Below the pieces are notes generated by a model. It was given only the letters and a program-made list of their open reading frames with translations. It was not told the origin of the DNA and did not search any database. Positions 1-5,458 of a stretch of 17,073 bases of DNA are shown here, one piece after another (the first letter of the stretch is position 1; the number at the start of each line of letters is the position of its first letter). A program made the translations under genes and the position numbers. Source of the DNA: Bacillota bacterium (GTDB lineage: Bacteria > Bacillota_C > Negativicutes > Sporomusales > Sporomusaceae); contig JAEZQV010000155.1 in the NCBI GenBank assembly GCA_023441125.1, forward strand, positions 1 through 17,073, in the 5' to 3' direction.

Positions 1-794
1 ACATTATATCGCTGCGTCGCATTATCAATCATATCGCCGTTAAAGTTGTTAATTTCCGCCTGATAACCGTCCCGCATTTTAACGGCATAAGGCAGATAGC
101 GTTCCGCCGCATAGTTTTTATAGGGAAAATCACCGTCGCTCTGTTCACGGTTAAGCCCCACCATTAAGCTGCCGCGGCCTAACGGCGCATCTATCTGCAG
201 GGAATAGTTCGCACCGCCGTAGGCAGCCCGTCCTGCCTCAGCAGCAACATTGGCTTTGTCAGGCCGTTTAGTGACAATATTGATGACCCCGCCCATATAG
301 GTACCGCCAAACCGGCTGGGGATATAACCGCGGTAAACTTCGATGCGTTCGACATTTTTGACCGGTATAGTCGAGATATCCACAGCCGCATCGCCACCGA
401 GATTGGTAAGCACGCCGTCGATAAAAACACCGACCTGCGCAGCGGTCGATCCCCGAATGCTGACTGTGGTATATTGCCCTTTGCCGCTCACCTCGCGCAC
501 GTGAACACCAGGAACATTTTTCAGTAAATCAGGCAATGTTTTTTGTTCGCCTTTATAGTCATCCGGACGAATAACGGTAACCGAACCCGGCGATAATTTG
601 CTTTCCCAGTCAGGTCTTTTCGCCTCAACGGTAATTGCTTCCAGGGAAAAATCCGGATTGTCCGCATTTGTACTTTCTTCAGCTTGTACTGTTTGCAAGC
701 ACACCCCCAGGGATATTGCCACTGCTAATGCCAGGCTCAACCTTGGTCTGGCGGGAAAGTTATTGTTTCTAATTGCCTTTTTACTTTTTTTCAT
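1..794 (-). CDS. TonB-dependent outer-membrane receptor, BtuB-like (5' part, truncated by window edge)
   Basis: This is the N-terminal 264 codons of an outer-membrane receptor; the beta-barrel lies beyond the left edge. I translated it directly: the frame is open from the ATG at 794-792 to base 1. GGAGA at 805-801 gives a good ribosome site 6 nt upstream. A basic N-terminus and hydrophobic stretch end in a signal-peptidase-like VQA site near residue 38. A TonB-box-like segment (EAITVEA) lies near residues 52-58. The plug domain follows, with LPDLLKNVPGVHV, VSIRG, VFIDGV, VERIEVYRG and GGVINIVTKRP. These are hallmarks of TonB-dependent receptors, which move large ligands into the periplasm using TonB-ExbBD energy. 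A cobalamin riboswitch in its leader makes a corrinoid the most likely ligand. No TonB or ExbBD gene is seen in the window. Confidence 0.93.
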   Translation of the reverse strand, partial: MKKSKKAIRNNNFPARPRLSLALAVAISLGVCLQTVQAEESTNADNPDFSLEAITVEAKRPDWESKLSPGSVTVIRPDDYKGEQKTLPDLLKNVPGVHVREVSGKGQYTTVSIRGSTAAQVGVFIDGVLTNLGGDAAVDISTIPVKNVERIEVYRGYIPSRFGGTYMGGVINIVTKRPDKANVAAEAGRAAYGGANYSLQIDAPLGRGSLMVGLNREQSDGDFPYKNYAAERYLPYAVKMRDGYQAEINNFNGDMIDNATQRYN

Positions 795-910
795 AATATC
801 TCTCCACAAAAAAATTTAGTACCGCCATACAGCGTTAAACAAACCTGCAAGCTTGTAACATTCCCGTGCGCCTGACTCTGACTGCCGCTCGCCTCCGACC
901 CGCAGACGGC

Positions 911-939
911 AAAAAACTCCCAACACTGCGTGCTGGGAG
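911..939 (-). terminator. Intrinsic terminator in the leader of the TonB receptor (riboswitch expression platform)
   Basis: Read on the minus strand this is a 10-bp stem (CTCCCAGCAC pairing with GTGTTGGGAG, one G-U pair), a 3-nt loop and then six T. It lies between the cobalamin aptamer and the receptor start codon. This is where a transcription-attenuating platform is expected. The minus-strand GGGAG at 971-967, about 30 nt downstream of the aptamer, could pair with CTCCC of the stem and act as the antiterminator when ligand is absent. Confidence 0.85.
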
Positions 940-1000
940 AACAGAATCAAAAAGATTCCCAATCCCCTCCCTGTCACTCGCAGGTTAAACGGTGATTATC

Positions 1001-1157
1001 GCTCAGGCAGTTCTCCTGGCTCCGGTTCTTCGCGCCGCCAAACCTTCCCGGGACTTATTCCCAGTGGCACTTTCTTGGCTTTGCTCCCCGTTACAGTGGC
1101 GGGACCGCGCCGGCATTACACCGGTCTTCCCTATTAAGCCCCTAGGGCACCTGAAGC
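1001..1157 (-). promoter_or_regulatory. Cobalamin riboswitch 1 (class I), upstream of the TonB receptor
   Basis: The minus strand carries the conserved cobalamin aptamer elements in order: GGTGCC, GGGCTTAATAGGGAA, GCGGTCCCGCCACTGTAA, a GCCACTG segment, GGGAAGG and the B12 box GAGCCAGGAGAACTGCC near 1006-1024. The closing P1 helix can be drawn from GCTTCAGG (1157-1150) with CCTGAGC (1007-1001), with one bulged base. The element sits about 200 nt upstream of the receptor start and is followed by an intrinsic terminator. By family knowledge, adenosylcobalamin or a related corrinoid binding should favour termination. Its P2 region is minimal, with only about 4 nt between GGTGCC and GGGCTTAA, unlike the second copy. 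Confidence 0.95.
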
Positions 1158-1263
1158 ATAATTTATTTTGTTTTCTTATCACGTTCTGACAGATACCCCT
1201 GATCGGGTTGGTTATCGGATTACCAGTAATCCCCATTCCTGCCTGCCAATTTCCTCTCTTTCT

Positions 1264-1292
1264 AGAATATTCCAACCCTATCTGGGCGTAAA
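1264..1292 (-). promoter_or_regulatory. Predicted promoter of the riboswitch 1/TonB receptor unit
   Basis: On the minus strand, TTTACG (1292-1287, 4 of 6 matches to the -35 consensus) and TATTCT (1269-1264, a -10-like hexamer) are separated by 17 nt. Transcription would start near 1257, about 100 nt before the aptamer. The weak -35 box forms the edge of the palindromic operator at 1290-1311. This resembles an activator-assisted promoter. The same TTTACG box recurs in the luxR-type unit. Confidence 0.55.
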
Positions 1293-1311
1293 TCCCTCAT
1301 GTGAGGTATTT
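1290..1311. promoter_or_regulatory. Palindromic operator, copy 1 (NarL-like 7-2-7 site)
   Basis: Two 10-bp arms, matching at 9 of 10 positions, flank a 2-bp spacer; the core reads TCCCTCATGTGAGGTA. A near-identical copy is at 2530-2551, and GCGTAAAT precedes both. The core resembles the TAC-rich 7-2-7 inverted repeats bound by NarL-type response regulators. The centre is about 32 bp upstream of the -10 hexamer, near -43 relative to the predicted start. That is a typical class II activator position. The likely binder is the LuxR/NarL-type protein encoded at 1483-2058. Confidence 0.7.
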
Positions 1312-1411
1312 ATCCAGAAATACTTGTAGAAATACGGGAGTATTTGTTTTAAAAAGCGGGAGAAAATCAGGCAAAGACTATTTCCAGTTGGTCTTACCCA
1401 TTGGCAACAAC

Positions 1412-1444
1412 AAAAAAAAAGCCACCCTCGCAGTGAAGGATGGC
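1412..1444 (-). terminator. Intrinsic terminator after the LuxR-type regulator gene
   Basis: The minus strand shows an 8-bp stem (GCCATCCT with AGGGTGGC, one T-G wobble), an 8-nt loop and nine consecutive T (1420-1412). It begins about 40 nt after the regulator stop codon. It ends that transcript before the promoter of the receptor unit, making the regulator gene a separate monocistronic unit. Confidence 0.9.
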
Positions 1445-1482
1445 CCTGTTTCGTAATTCCTGTTCGTTATGACGGATTGATT

Positions 1483-2058
1483 CTAGAATCCGGTATCAGT
1501 TATATACCAGTGTTGCAGCATAGCATAGGCTATGTAGCAGAAAAGCTGCATCACTTTGCCAATCAGTTCGACCCGGGAGCTAGCTCCTGTTTTAGCAAAG
1601 ATATTACGAATATGGGATTTTACCGTTTCCAGCCCGATAGACAGCATCTGGCTAATTTCTTTATTTGTCTTGCCCATTGCCATAATTTGCAGAATCTCTT
1701 TTTCGCGCGGTGTAAAAGAGATTTGACTGGAAAAATCGTTTTCCAGCCGGGGTATATAATCAAAAATAATAAAAAAACTGGTATTTTCTTTTTGACCGAG
1801 CCGCAGGCAGCTGTAAGCAACAGTACCCGACGTATAATGCAGCATCCCGCTATGGCTGATAGACAAGTTGTTAGCCTGATTCACCAATTCATTAAAATTC
1901 CGGCAAACTCTTTCCAGTTGCCGAAAAAGATCAGGACATTTTTCTGTAAAAATTTTTGTTGCACTTTCGTTTTGATATTTTTTTCTAAAATTCCAGTTTA
2001 AAATACAAATTCCCTGATACGATTGATGTAATGGCTGGAAAACATCTTGAGGTATCAT
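1483..2058 (-). CDS. LuxR/NarL-type transcriptional regulator with an unassigned N-terminal domain
   Basis: From the ATG at 2058 this is a 191-residue DNA-binding regulator. A GTG nine bases upstream (2067) is an alternative start. Neither start has a strong ribosome site; GGTG six bases before the ATG slightly favours it. The C-terminal part (about residues 114-172) is a clear LuxR/GerE helix-turn-helix: FTPREKEILQIMAMGKTNKEI followed by VKSHIRNIFAKTG. The first 110 residues hold no receiver-domain aspartate pattern I can see; they may be a small PAS-like or ligand-sensing domain, but I cannot assign it. The gene follows a cobalamin riboswitch and an attenuator, has its own terminator, and is noticeably more AT-rich than the transport operon. 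It lies between two copies of a 7-2-7 palindrome of the kind this family binds. I infer that it controls its own promoter and that of the TonB receptor. Confidence 0.9.
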   Translation of the reverse strand: MIPQDVFQPLHQSYQGICILNWNFRKKYQNESATKIFTEKCPDLFRQLERVCRNFNELVNQANNLSISHSGMLHYTSGTVAYSCLRLGQKENTSFFIIFDYIPRLENDFSSQISFTPREKEILQIMAMGKTNKEISQMLSIGLETVKSHIRNIFAKTGASSRVELIGKVMQLFCYIAYAMLQHWYITDTGF

Positions 2059-2133
2059 GTACAACACCAGCTTTTTTTAATATTGGCAGCAGATCACGGA
2101 AAAGCGAAATTATTTTTCCGCACAGGCAAATAT

Positions 2134-2158
2134 AAAAAGCTCCCTTGCCACAGGGAGC
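2134..2158 (-). terminator. Intrinsic terminator/attenuator between riboswitch 2 and the LuxR-type gene
   Basis: On the minus strand, GCTCCCT pairs perfectly with AGGGAGC (7 bp, 6-nt loop) and is followed by five T, then ATA. It lies 85 nt after the aptamer and about 75 nt before the regulator start codon. The minus-strand GGGGAG at 2215-2210 can pair with CTCCC of the stem, giving a plausible antiterminator. It therefore fits as the expression platform of riboswitch 2. Confidence 0.85.
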
Positions 2159-2242
2159 GTACACGGTAGCCTTCCATAGGAATTCAGCCTAGGTCAGTTG
2201 CGGAACCTCCTCCCCATCGTTCGTGGGTCAATCGGCGATTGT

Positions 2243-2457
2243 CAGACAGGCAGTTCTCCTGGCTCCGGATCATCGCTCCTCCACGTCTTCCCAAAGCTAA
2301 GCCTCAGTGACATTCTTGTGGATTTACTCCCCGTTACAGTGGCGGGACCGCGCCGGCCTTTAACCGTTCTTCCCTATTAAGCCCTCCTGATCGACATAAA
2401 AATATGCAGCCGCGTGCGTCCTGACATTTTTAGCAACCTCTCAACAGGCACCTATCC
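2243..2457 (-). promoter_or_regulatory. Cobalamin riboswitch 2 (class I), upstream of the LuxR-type regulator
   Basis: The minus strand contains GGTGCC, GGGCTTAATAGGGAA, GCGGTCCCGCCACTGTAA and the B12 box GAGCCAGGAGAACTGCC near 2251-2267. These match riboswitch 1 closely. The P1 helix can be formed by GGATAGG (2457-2451) with CCTGTCT (2250-2244). This copy carries about 65 extra bases between GGTGCC and GGGCTTAA, an enlarged peripheral arm that can close with CCTG/CAGG. The first gene downstream is the LuxR-type regulator, so corrinoid should lower synthesis of a transcription factor rather than directly of a transporter or enzyme. Confidence 0.95.
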
Positions 2458-2502
2458 CAATATTATTCTTTTTTGGCGAAACATGACTTACTTATAGTTC
2501 TT

Positions 2503-2532
2503 ATTCTAAGATTAGTTACGCTAAAGCGTAAA
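2503..2532 (-). promoter_or_regulatory. Predicted promoter of the riboswitch 2/LuxR-type unit
   Basis: On the minus strand, TTTACG (2532-2527) and TAGAAT (2508-2503) are 18 nt apart; the start would be near 2496, about 38 nt before the aptamer. The -35 hexamer is identical to that of the receptor unit and likewise forms the edge of the palindromic operator, so the two promoters appear co-regulated. Confidence 0.55.
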
Positions 2533-2551
2533 TACCTCAAGTGAGGTATTT
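2530..2551. promoter_or_regulatory. Palindromic operator, copy 2 (perfect NarL-like 7-2-7 site)
   Basis: This is a perfect inverted repeat: two 10-bp arms with a 2-bp spacer, core TACCTCAAGTGAGGTA. It differs from the copy at 1290-1311 only at one arm position and in the spacer. Its centre is about 32 bp upstream of the -10 hexamer, the same distance as in the other unit. Its position suggests autoregulation of the LuxR-type gene. Confidence 0.75.
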
Positions 2552-2628
2552 TGTAAAATATTTCTTTTATGAATGGATATATTAGCAGTTCATTTAAAAG
2601 AAACGCTTTCCCTGTCCCCGTGTTCCAA

Positions 2629-2648
2629 GCCCTGATGTTCATCAGGGC
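2629..2648 (-). terminator. Hairpin overlapping the stop codon of the last operon gene (weak terminator candidate)
   Basis: GCCCTGAT and ATCAGGGC form a perfect 8-bp stem with a 4-nt loop, and the stop codon of the repeat-protein gene lies inside it. On the minus strand only TTGG follows, so the T-tract of a classical intrinsic terminator is missing. It may stabilise the 3' end of the operon mRNA or terminate inefficiently. Confidence 0.45.
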
Positions 2649-3451
2649 ATGCTTTGCGCATATTTTGCCTTTATGGCGGCGCCGGTTTCAGTCCATGCCA
2701 GCGCTGAGCCGGCGGGGAATTCCTGCTCTATGCCCTCGGCAGTCAGCAGGGTAACCGCTTCCTTGACCGTGCCGGCAGTCAGTTCGCCGTGTTCATTAAA
2801 GGTCACGATTTTCCCCTTGCTGAATTTTATGAAGCCGGCGGCGTCATCGCCCTTAAGCCGCTTTTGCCAGCCAACCGGGCGCAGGTAGGTATCCTCATCC
2901 AAAATACCTGACAACACCGCCCCCGAGTTGTAAAACCGCAGCCCGGTATCCTCCTTAAAGGTCACAAAGCCGTATTGCCCCTCCACCAGCCGCAGGGTGG
3001 CCTTATTGGCTATTGTGCCGGCAACAACGTCGCCCTGTTCGTCAAAGGTCACCACGGTACCGCCTTTATAGAGCAAGTGCCCGTATCCGGGTATGGTGAC
3101 AGGATAGTTCCGGCCGAAATAGGGCCGGAGGCCGAACCGCCCAAAATAGGGACCGGCGCCGTCGTAGACGGTGCTAAAGTAATAATCGTCAACAACCCGG
3201 CTCCAGCCGCGCGGCAGCAGCATGGTATCCTTATCCAGCGTGCCGGTGACGACTTCCTCCCGGTCGTTGAAGCTGACGGCGGTATTTTTCCGGAACTGGA
3301 TGGAATCGCCGACAGCCCAGCCCTGCGGATGGAGCTTGGTGTCTTTGGACAGCACTCTGGTTTCCGCCCAGGCAGCCGGCATGACCGCTGCCAAGGTTGT
3401 CCCCAGCACAAGTATGCCTACCATGAAACGAGTGACAAAGCGAACCGTCAT
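2642..3451 (-). CDS. Secreted protein of five degenerate repeats, function unknown
   Basis: The product has 269 residues. Residues 1-29 are a signal peptide ending AAWA, so the protein is exported to the periplasm or cell surface. The mature part is built of about five imperfect repeats. Each has the form T-L-x-(K/D/E)-x-T-x-L-x-P-x-GW, a variable segment, then V-(T/S)-F-(N/D)-x-x-G-x-(V/L)-x-x-G. Examples are LDKDTMLLPRGW and LDEDTYLRPVGW, paired with VVTFDEQGDVVAG and IVTFNEHGELTAG. The second repeat has a Tyr/Gly-rich insertion of about 30 residues. The pattern suggests a beta-hairpin array resembling MORN or similar repeats, but I do not recognise the family. The ribosome site GGGGGA lies 9 nt before the ATG. 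It follows cbiZ by 70 nt, where an internal promoter is possible. No catalytic motif is visible. A role in binding or presenting the transported compound is only a guess from context. Confidence 0.85.
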   Translation of the reverse strand: MTVRFVTRFMVGILVLGTTLAAVMPAAWAETRVLSKDTKLHPQGWAVGDSIQFRKNTAVSFNDREEVVTGTLDKDTMLLPRGWSRVVDDYYFSTVYDGAGPYFGRFGLRPYFGRNYPVTIPGYGHLLYKGGTVVTFDEQGDVVAGTIANKATLRLVEGQYGFVTFKEDTGLRFYNSGAVLSGILDEDTYLRPVGWQKRLKGDDAAGFIKFSKGKIVTFNEHGELTAGTVKEAVTLLTAEGIEQEFPAGSALAWTETGAAIKAKYAQSMP

Positions 3452-3482
3452 ACTTTATCATCCCCCTTGTGTCTTTTCCTAT

Positions 3483-3491
3483 AGTATAGCA
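3483..3491 (-). promoter_or_regulatory. Possible internal promoter (extended -10) before the repeat-protein gene
   Basis: In the 70-nt gap after cbiZ the minus strand reads TGCTATACT, an extended -10 element with a good -10 hexamer. It sits about 32 nt before the start codon of the repeat-protein gene, with no recognisable -35 at the right distance. The gap also lacks an obvious terminator, so read-through from the operon is equally possible. Confidence 0.35.
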
Positions 3492-3521
3492 AATTGCCGG
3501 CCAAATAACATTACCGGACGG

Positions 3522-4658
3522 TCAACCTTTTATCATTTCCGCCAGCTTGCGTCTCATAATCGCCAGGATCAGGGCCTGCCAGGCCTTGAGGCAGGAAGCG
3601 GTGCAGGTCCCGGTAATAACCGGCGCTTCCATTTGCTGTTTGGCCGCCGCCGCCGTTAGCAGCTCGTTGCCTGCCTGCCGCACTTCCACGCCTGATAGCA
3701 GTTCCCATTGCAGCTCATCCAAAAGATGCACATAGGAGGCGGCGTACGTTACCAGATAATTATCACTATCCAGCCGGTGAAGCGTATCCATGAAGATCGG
3801 TTTCAGCACGGTCTTCTCACTGGCGGCGATATACGCCTGCCACAGGCTTTCCTCGGTAATGCCGTACCGCTTGAAGCGCCGCAGCATGCTGTGCTGCTGG
3901 CGCGGCGACAGCCCGGACTGCTTACAGAGCGCCTCTTTGACAGCCGGCAGCACCGTCCGGCCGATGAGCTCGCCCAGTTTGCAATGCTTGCCGGCGCTCT
4001 CCAGGTAAAGCGGCGAGGCGGGATTGGCCACGATAATGGTCTGGTCGGTGCCAGAGCCGGTAGCCAGCCCGGTCGAGTAATTGCTGCCGGCCATGAGTTC
4101 CTGCAAGGCGGCGGTTTTGGCCTCGGTGCAGGTTACCAAGGCGCGGTTTAAAATGCCTGGCGGCAAGTCGGCGTCAATGACCAGAATAATATTGATGGTG
4201 CCGGGTTTCTCCGCCGGATTTTTGTCAAGCGGCTGAAAGTAGTCCGCCGGGTCGCCGACCCGCCCGCCGTTGACCTCGACCCCGCCGGTTACAATTGCCG
4301 TTACGGTCAGATTCTCATAATTTGCGGTATGGATGGCGACATTCTCCATGGAAGCCGCCGTCCCCATCCCGGCCGTTGTTGCCGGGTCCAGGCCGATCTC
4401 TGCCGTAATGATCTTCATGTGCTCCTGATAGGTGGGCGCCCGCATAACGCAGGCCATGCCGGCGCCAGGGTTGACGTCGTTGTTGAACACGGCCGTCAAA
4501 TCCTCCCGGTAACCGCCGTTTACGACCGCCGTGCTGGCTACCTTGCGCGGCTGTTCAAACGGAATAACAATGCTTTTATAATAGCGGTACACCGCATCAC
4601 CGGTGCTTAAGGTACATAATTTCAAGGCTTGTTCCCTCCCATGTATCCAACCCTGCAT
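3522..4658 (-). CDS. cbiZ: Adenosylcobinamide amidohydrolase CbiZ with C-terminal extension
   Basis: CbiZ hydrolyses the amide joining the aminopropanol/nucleotide-loop side chain to the corrin ring. This converts adenosylcobinamide to adenosylcobyric acid; some members also act on pseudocobalamin during corrinoid remodelling. The product is 378 residues. Family signatures are in the first 230: TAVVNGGYRED near 45, a GMGTAA segment near 98, GTINIILVIDADLP near 155, TEAKTAALQEL near 180 and ATGSGTDQTIIVAN near 200. Archaeal CbiZ proteins stop soon after this point, but here about 150 further residues follow with no motif I recognise. The start is supported by AGAGGA 7 nt upstream of the ATG. 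It lies 26 nt after the nitrilase gene in the same operon. The product allows imported incomplete or foreign corrinoids to re-enter the host's own lower-ligand assembly. The family assignment is by motif recognition, not a search. Confidence 0.88.
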   Translation of the reverse strand: MQGWIHGREQALKLCTLSTGDAVYRYYKSIVIPFEQPRKVASTAVVNGGYREDLTAVFNNDVNPGAGMACVMRAPTYQEHMKIITAEIGLDPATTAGMGTAASMENVAIHTANYENLTVTAIVTGGVEVNGGRVGDPADYFQPLDKNPAEKPGTINIILVIDADLPPGILNRALVTCTEAKTAALQELMAGSNYSTGLATGSGTDQTIIVANPASPLYLESAGKHCKLGELIGRTVLPAVKEALCKQSGLSPRQQHSMLRRFKRYGITEESLWQAYIAASEKTVLKPIFMDTLHRLDSDNYLVTYAASYVHLLDELQWELLSGVEVRQAGNELLTAAAAKQQMEAPVITGTCTASCLKAWQALILAIMRRKLAEMIKG

Positions 4659-4684
4659 GCTTTCATCCTCTTTTCAAAATCTGC

Positions 4685-5458
4685 TCATAATTTCTCCACG
4701 GCAAAGGCTGTGGAACGCGAGCGCTGCTGTGCAAAATCCCAGTCAAACAATAGTACCGCCGGCTCGCCGCTGTAGGCCAGCTGCATTTCCCCGTCGACGA
4801 TGACCGCACTTTGGGCCTGACTGAAGTCCAGGCGCTCCTGCTTGCCGGTCTGATTGCATACCCAGAGCGGCCGGCCGCTGACGGCCGAAGCTTTTTTCCA
4901 GGCGTTTTCCGGTGGACCGCCGCAGCCGTTCGGCGGCCAGGCCGCCGGCACAACAATAATTTCCGCCCCTTTGTCCGCGAGCGTTACGGCATTGTCTTCA
5001 TACCAGGTATCGGCGCAGATTAATATGCCGACCGTAACATCGCCGCAGTGTACCGGCTCCAGGTGCTCGCCCTTGCAGGCCCAGCCTTCGGATACACCGC
5101 TGTGAGCCTGTTTTTTCCGGTGCCGTCCCAGCACATTGCCGCCGGGTCCGATTACCAGGCAGCTGTTGTAATACTTGCCGCTGGCCGCATCCTGTTCGGC
5201 GCAGCCGAGGAATACGGTCGTCTGGCGGACGGCCGCCAGACGCTGCAGGGGCTTGACCGCCGGCGAAGGCTGGACATCCACCTGAATGGGCCTCACGTCC
5301 CGTTCGCAGGCGAAAAAATAGCCTTGTACAGCCGTTTCCGGGGTTATAATCCAGGCGGCGCCGGCCTGCGCGGCCTGGTGGATGCCATTGATCAAAACCG
5401 CCAGGTTACGGCTCTCCGGGCCGGCGCTAACATCTACATGCAGCATAGCAACTTTCAT
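4685..5458 (-). CDS. Carbon-nitrogen hydrolase (nitrilase superfamily)
   Basis: This is a 257-residue cytoplasmic amidohydrolase of the nitrilase superfamily. The Glu-Lys-Cys triad is visible: Glu41 in ITPETAVQGY, Lys115 in GRHRKKQAH and Cys148 in GILICADTWYED. Members cleave C-N bonds of amides, carbamoyl compounds or nitriles; the substrate cannot be read from sequence. I chose the ATG at 5458 over an upstream TTG at 5488 because AAAGGAG lies 8 nt before it and the product then begins MKVAMLHVDV, the usual first beta-strand. The gene overlaps the end of the radical SAM gene by 32 nt and precedes cbiZ, which points to translational coupling. In this context a corrin side-chain amide or a tetrapyrrole-derived amide is a possible substrate, as inference only. 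Confidence 0.88.
   Translation of the reverse strand: MKVAMLHVDVSAGPESRNLAVLINGIHQAAQAGAAWIITPETAVQGYFFACERDVRPIQVDVQPSPAVKPLQRLAAVRQTTVFLGCAEQDAASGKYYNSCLVIGPGGNVLGRHRKKQAHSGVSEGWACKGEHLEPVHCGDVTVGILICADTWYEDNAVTLADKGAEIIVVPAAWPPNGCGGPPENAWKKASAVSGRPLWVCNQTGKQERLDFSQAQSAVIVDGEMQLAYSGEPAVLLFDWDFAQQRSRSTAFAVEKL

Noticed and set aside
1003..1275. 90-codon minus-strand frame across riboswitch 1
   Set aside because: The whole segment is accounted for by the structured cobalamin aptamer and its leader; the translation has no protein-like features.
1477..2001. Open reading frame of 174 codons on the plus strand over the regulator
   Set aside because: The minus strand encodes a clear LuxR helix-turn-helix with upstream riboswitch and downstream terminator; the plus frame has no recognisable features.
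2094..2177. Mini-ORF of 27 codons between riboswitch 2 and the regulator (minus strand, ATG at 2177)
   Set aside because: It runs straight through the terminator hairpin, has no ribosome site at a usable distance, and is better explained as part of the expression platform.
1290..2551. The paired palindromes as insertion-sequence ends or att sites
   Set aside because: Each copy is itself a palindrome next to a promoter at matching distance, and no transposase or integrase gene lies between or beside them.
3492..3521. Terminator after cbiZ
   Set aside because: Only short GC-rich inverted segments (CCGG, TTGCCGGCCAA) and no T-tract are present, so I see no convincing terminator in this gap.
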